Under the pieces are notes generated by a model that saw nothing but the letters and a program-made list of their open reading frames with translations, was not told where the DNA came from and searched no databases. Below are positions 62,556 through 64,000 of a DNA stretch of 64,000 nt, piece after piece. The first letter of the stretch is position 1, and the number at the start of each line of letters is the position of its first letter. Made by a program: the position numbers and the translations under genes. This DNA comes from Galeopsis tetrahit (lineage: Eukaryota > Streptophyta > Magnoliopsida > Lamiales > Lamiaceae): positions 84,094,875-84,158,874 of the forward strand of contig OY776121.1 of NCBI GenBank assembly GCA_963675135.1. The letters run 5' to 3'.

Positions 62556-63164
62556 AATGCACATTTCATTCCTACTTCATTCCTTCGTACATTGTTATGT
62601 GTAAAATTCTAAAATTAGGTATAAACCCCACAAAACAGTGTAAAATCCTGGGGTCATAAAATGAAGCAGGTATATAATCCATAAAATCCTAAATGGTCAT
62701 TTTACATGGTTTTACACTTAAAAGAGGGATTTAATTTTTCTTAATCCATTATGTTGTCATCATTTTAAAATTAGTTCAGACATTTTCAACCTTTTGATTT
62801 TGATCTATTAAGTTTTCACAAATTTTGATTTTAGTTCATGTGACATAGAGTAGCAGGTCACCCGTTCATTGTTCAAATGTTTAATTATATATATTTTTTA
62901 ATATTGTAACAATAAATAATTAAAATCTTGTAAAATAATTATAAAACCAGAATAAAGTAATTAAGAATGTAATTAATTTATTTAAATAAAAAATTATATT
63001 TTAAAAATGCTAATTATTGTATAATCGAATTATTATATAAATAAATAAAATTCATAAATTAATTATTTAATTAATGACATAAATAAAATAATTATAAAAT
63101 TAATGAAATAATATAAAATTTTGAATACACAATAAAAGTTCATAATTTTTTTAAATGCCTTTTT
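62556..63164. other. AT-rich DNA, no gene seen
   Basis: Long A/T tracts and no supported feature. Confidence 0.5.
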
Positions 63165-63940
63165 AATGAGTTTATTTATGATTTGTAAGATTCAAATTTA
63201 AAAAATGATTTTTTTTTTCAGTTTTCATGTGTTTATTTTATGATCGGTACGATTTAAATTATTTTTATTATTAAATTTTTTGTAATATTTTATTATTTTA
63301 AGTTATATATAAAAATTAATTGTTTAATTTTTTTATACAAGATTTCAATTTTTATTACTCCATAATTTATTAATATTAAAATATTTTACATGTTATACGT
63401 ATAACAATTGAATGGTTTTATAAAAAATGAAATTAAATATAATTTAAATTTATTCTAATGTTTGATAATTAAGTATTTACTTAGTTTTATTTATATAAAA
63501 CAATTATTAATAAATTCTAATATTTATAATTTAAATTTATTATAATGTTTGATAATTAATTATTTATTTGTTTATATAATTCTTTAGTATATAAATAAAA
63601 CTAAGTAAATAATTAATTATTAAATATTAGAATAAATTTAAATTATATTTAATTTCATTTTTATAAAATCATTCAATTGTTATACGTATAACATAAAACT
63701 AAATAAATTAAATATGAAAAATATTTTAATATTAATAAATTATAATAAAATTGAAATTTTGTATAAAAAAATTAAAAAATAATTTTTTTATATAATTTAA
63801 ACTAATAAAATATTACAAAAATTTTAATAATAAAAATAATTTAAATCTTATCGATCATAAAATAAACACATGAAAAAAAACTCATTTTTTTAAATTTGAA
63901 TCTTACAAATAATAAAATAAATACATGAAAACTCAATTTT
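63165..63940. repeat. Large AT-rich inverted repeat (hairpin)
   Basis: Left arm about 63165-63490 and right arm about 63590-63940 are reverse complements over more than 300 bp with small indels. Matched landmarks are TTTGTAAGATTCAAATTTAA (63184) with its complement near 63893, TTTATTTTATGATCGGTACG (63232) with CTTATCGATCATAAAATAAA (63847), and the palindrome GTTATACGTATAAC, present in both arms (63392-63405 and 63679-63692). The spacer is about 100 bp. It could be a foldback transposon or the source of a long double-stranded transcript. Confidence 0.8.
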
Positions 63941-64000
63941 TTTTATTAATAATAAATAATTCCCCATCCTCTCAATTTTCTCAGATTTTTTATAATTTTA

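Overview
This is eukaryotic, AT-rich plant nuclear DNA from a eudicot. The genes are split by GT-AG introns, and every protein that can be reassembled is a plant type. These include the PRISE reductase start MSWWW, a subtilase SBT1, a 333-residue CK2 alpha, and the chloroplast lipid-transfer protein TGD5. The space between genes is packed with small DNA transposons. An asterid, possibly Lamiales, would fit the PRISE and subtilase sequences, but that is a weak inference. There is no operon, CRISPR array or bacterial feature.

Nine host genes are supported. From left to right they are: a progesterone 5-beta-reductase/iridoid-synthase family (PRISE) gene (-, 10730-11979); TGD5 (+, 13406-15381, four tiny exons); a syntaxin-6-N-domain SNARE-like protein (-, 17763-21456); an ankyrin plus methyltransferase RMT2-type gene (+, 22159-24498); an intronless subtilase (-, 25040-27328); a secreted glycine-rich protein (+, 37955-38563); a SERF/ZNF706-like small zinc-finger protein (+, 46926-48170); CK2 alpha (-, 49485-55400, ten exons); and SPT4 (-, 57570-59479, five exons). 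For each spliced gene I joined the exons by hand. Reading frame and splice-site dinucleotides agree at every junction. The genes look like unrelated housekeeping or secretory functions; nothing suggests a pathway cluster.

The most striking object is a 5.7 kb Mutator-like element (MULE) at 4471-10185. It has 203-bp terminal inverted repeats (6 differences by hand alignment), each containing a tandem array of 30-bp units, and a 10-bp target-site duplication. Inside is a five-exon MuDR-type transposase gene damaged by only two lesions, a one-base homopolymer insertion and one in-frame stop. Intron 1 of that gene carries, in antisense, a captured exon plus intron of the RNA polymerase III largest subunit (NRPC1). 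That makes the element both coding-type and gene-capturing.

The rest of the accessory DNA is layered. There are at least four more MULE-like elements with about 9-bp duplications (287-864, 19024-19537, 44677-45991, 55660-56676). One Stowaway-type MITE family has copies at 1387, 2724, 3981, 10364, 30910, 35860 and 48433, plus other Stowaway families. There are PIF/Harbinger elements (33936-34963 with a transposase remnant; 61572-62550), two 247-bp Tourist-like twins, two hAT-like elements, one poly(A)-tailed retroposon, and several nested insertions. The right edge (about 63165-63940) is a large, very AT-rich hairpin.
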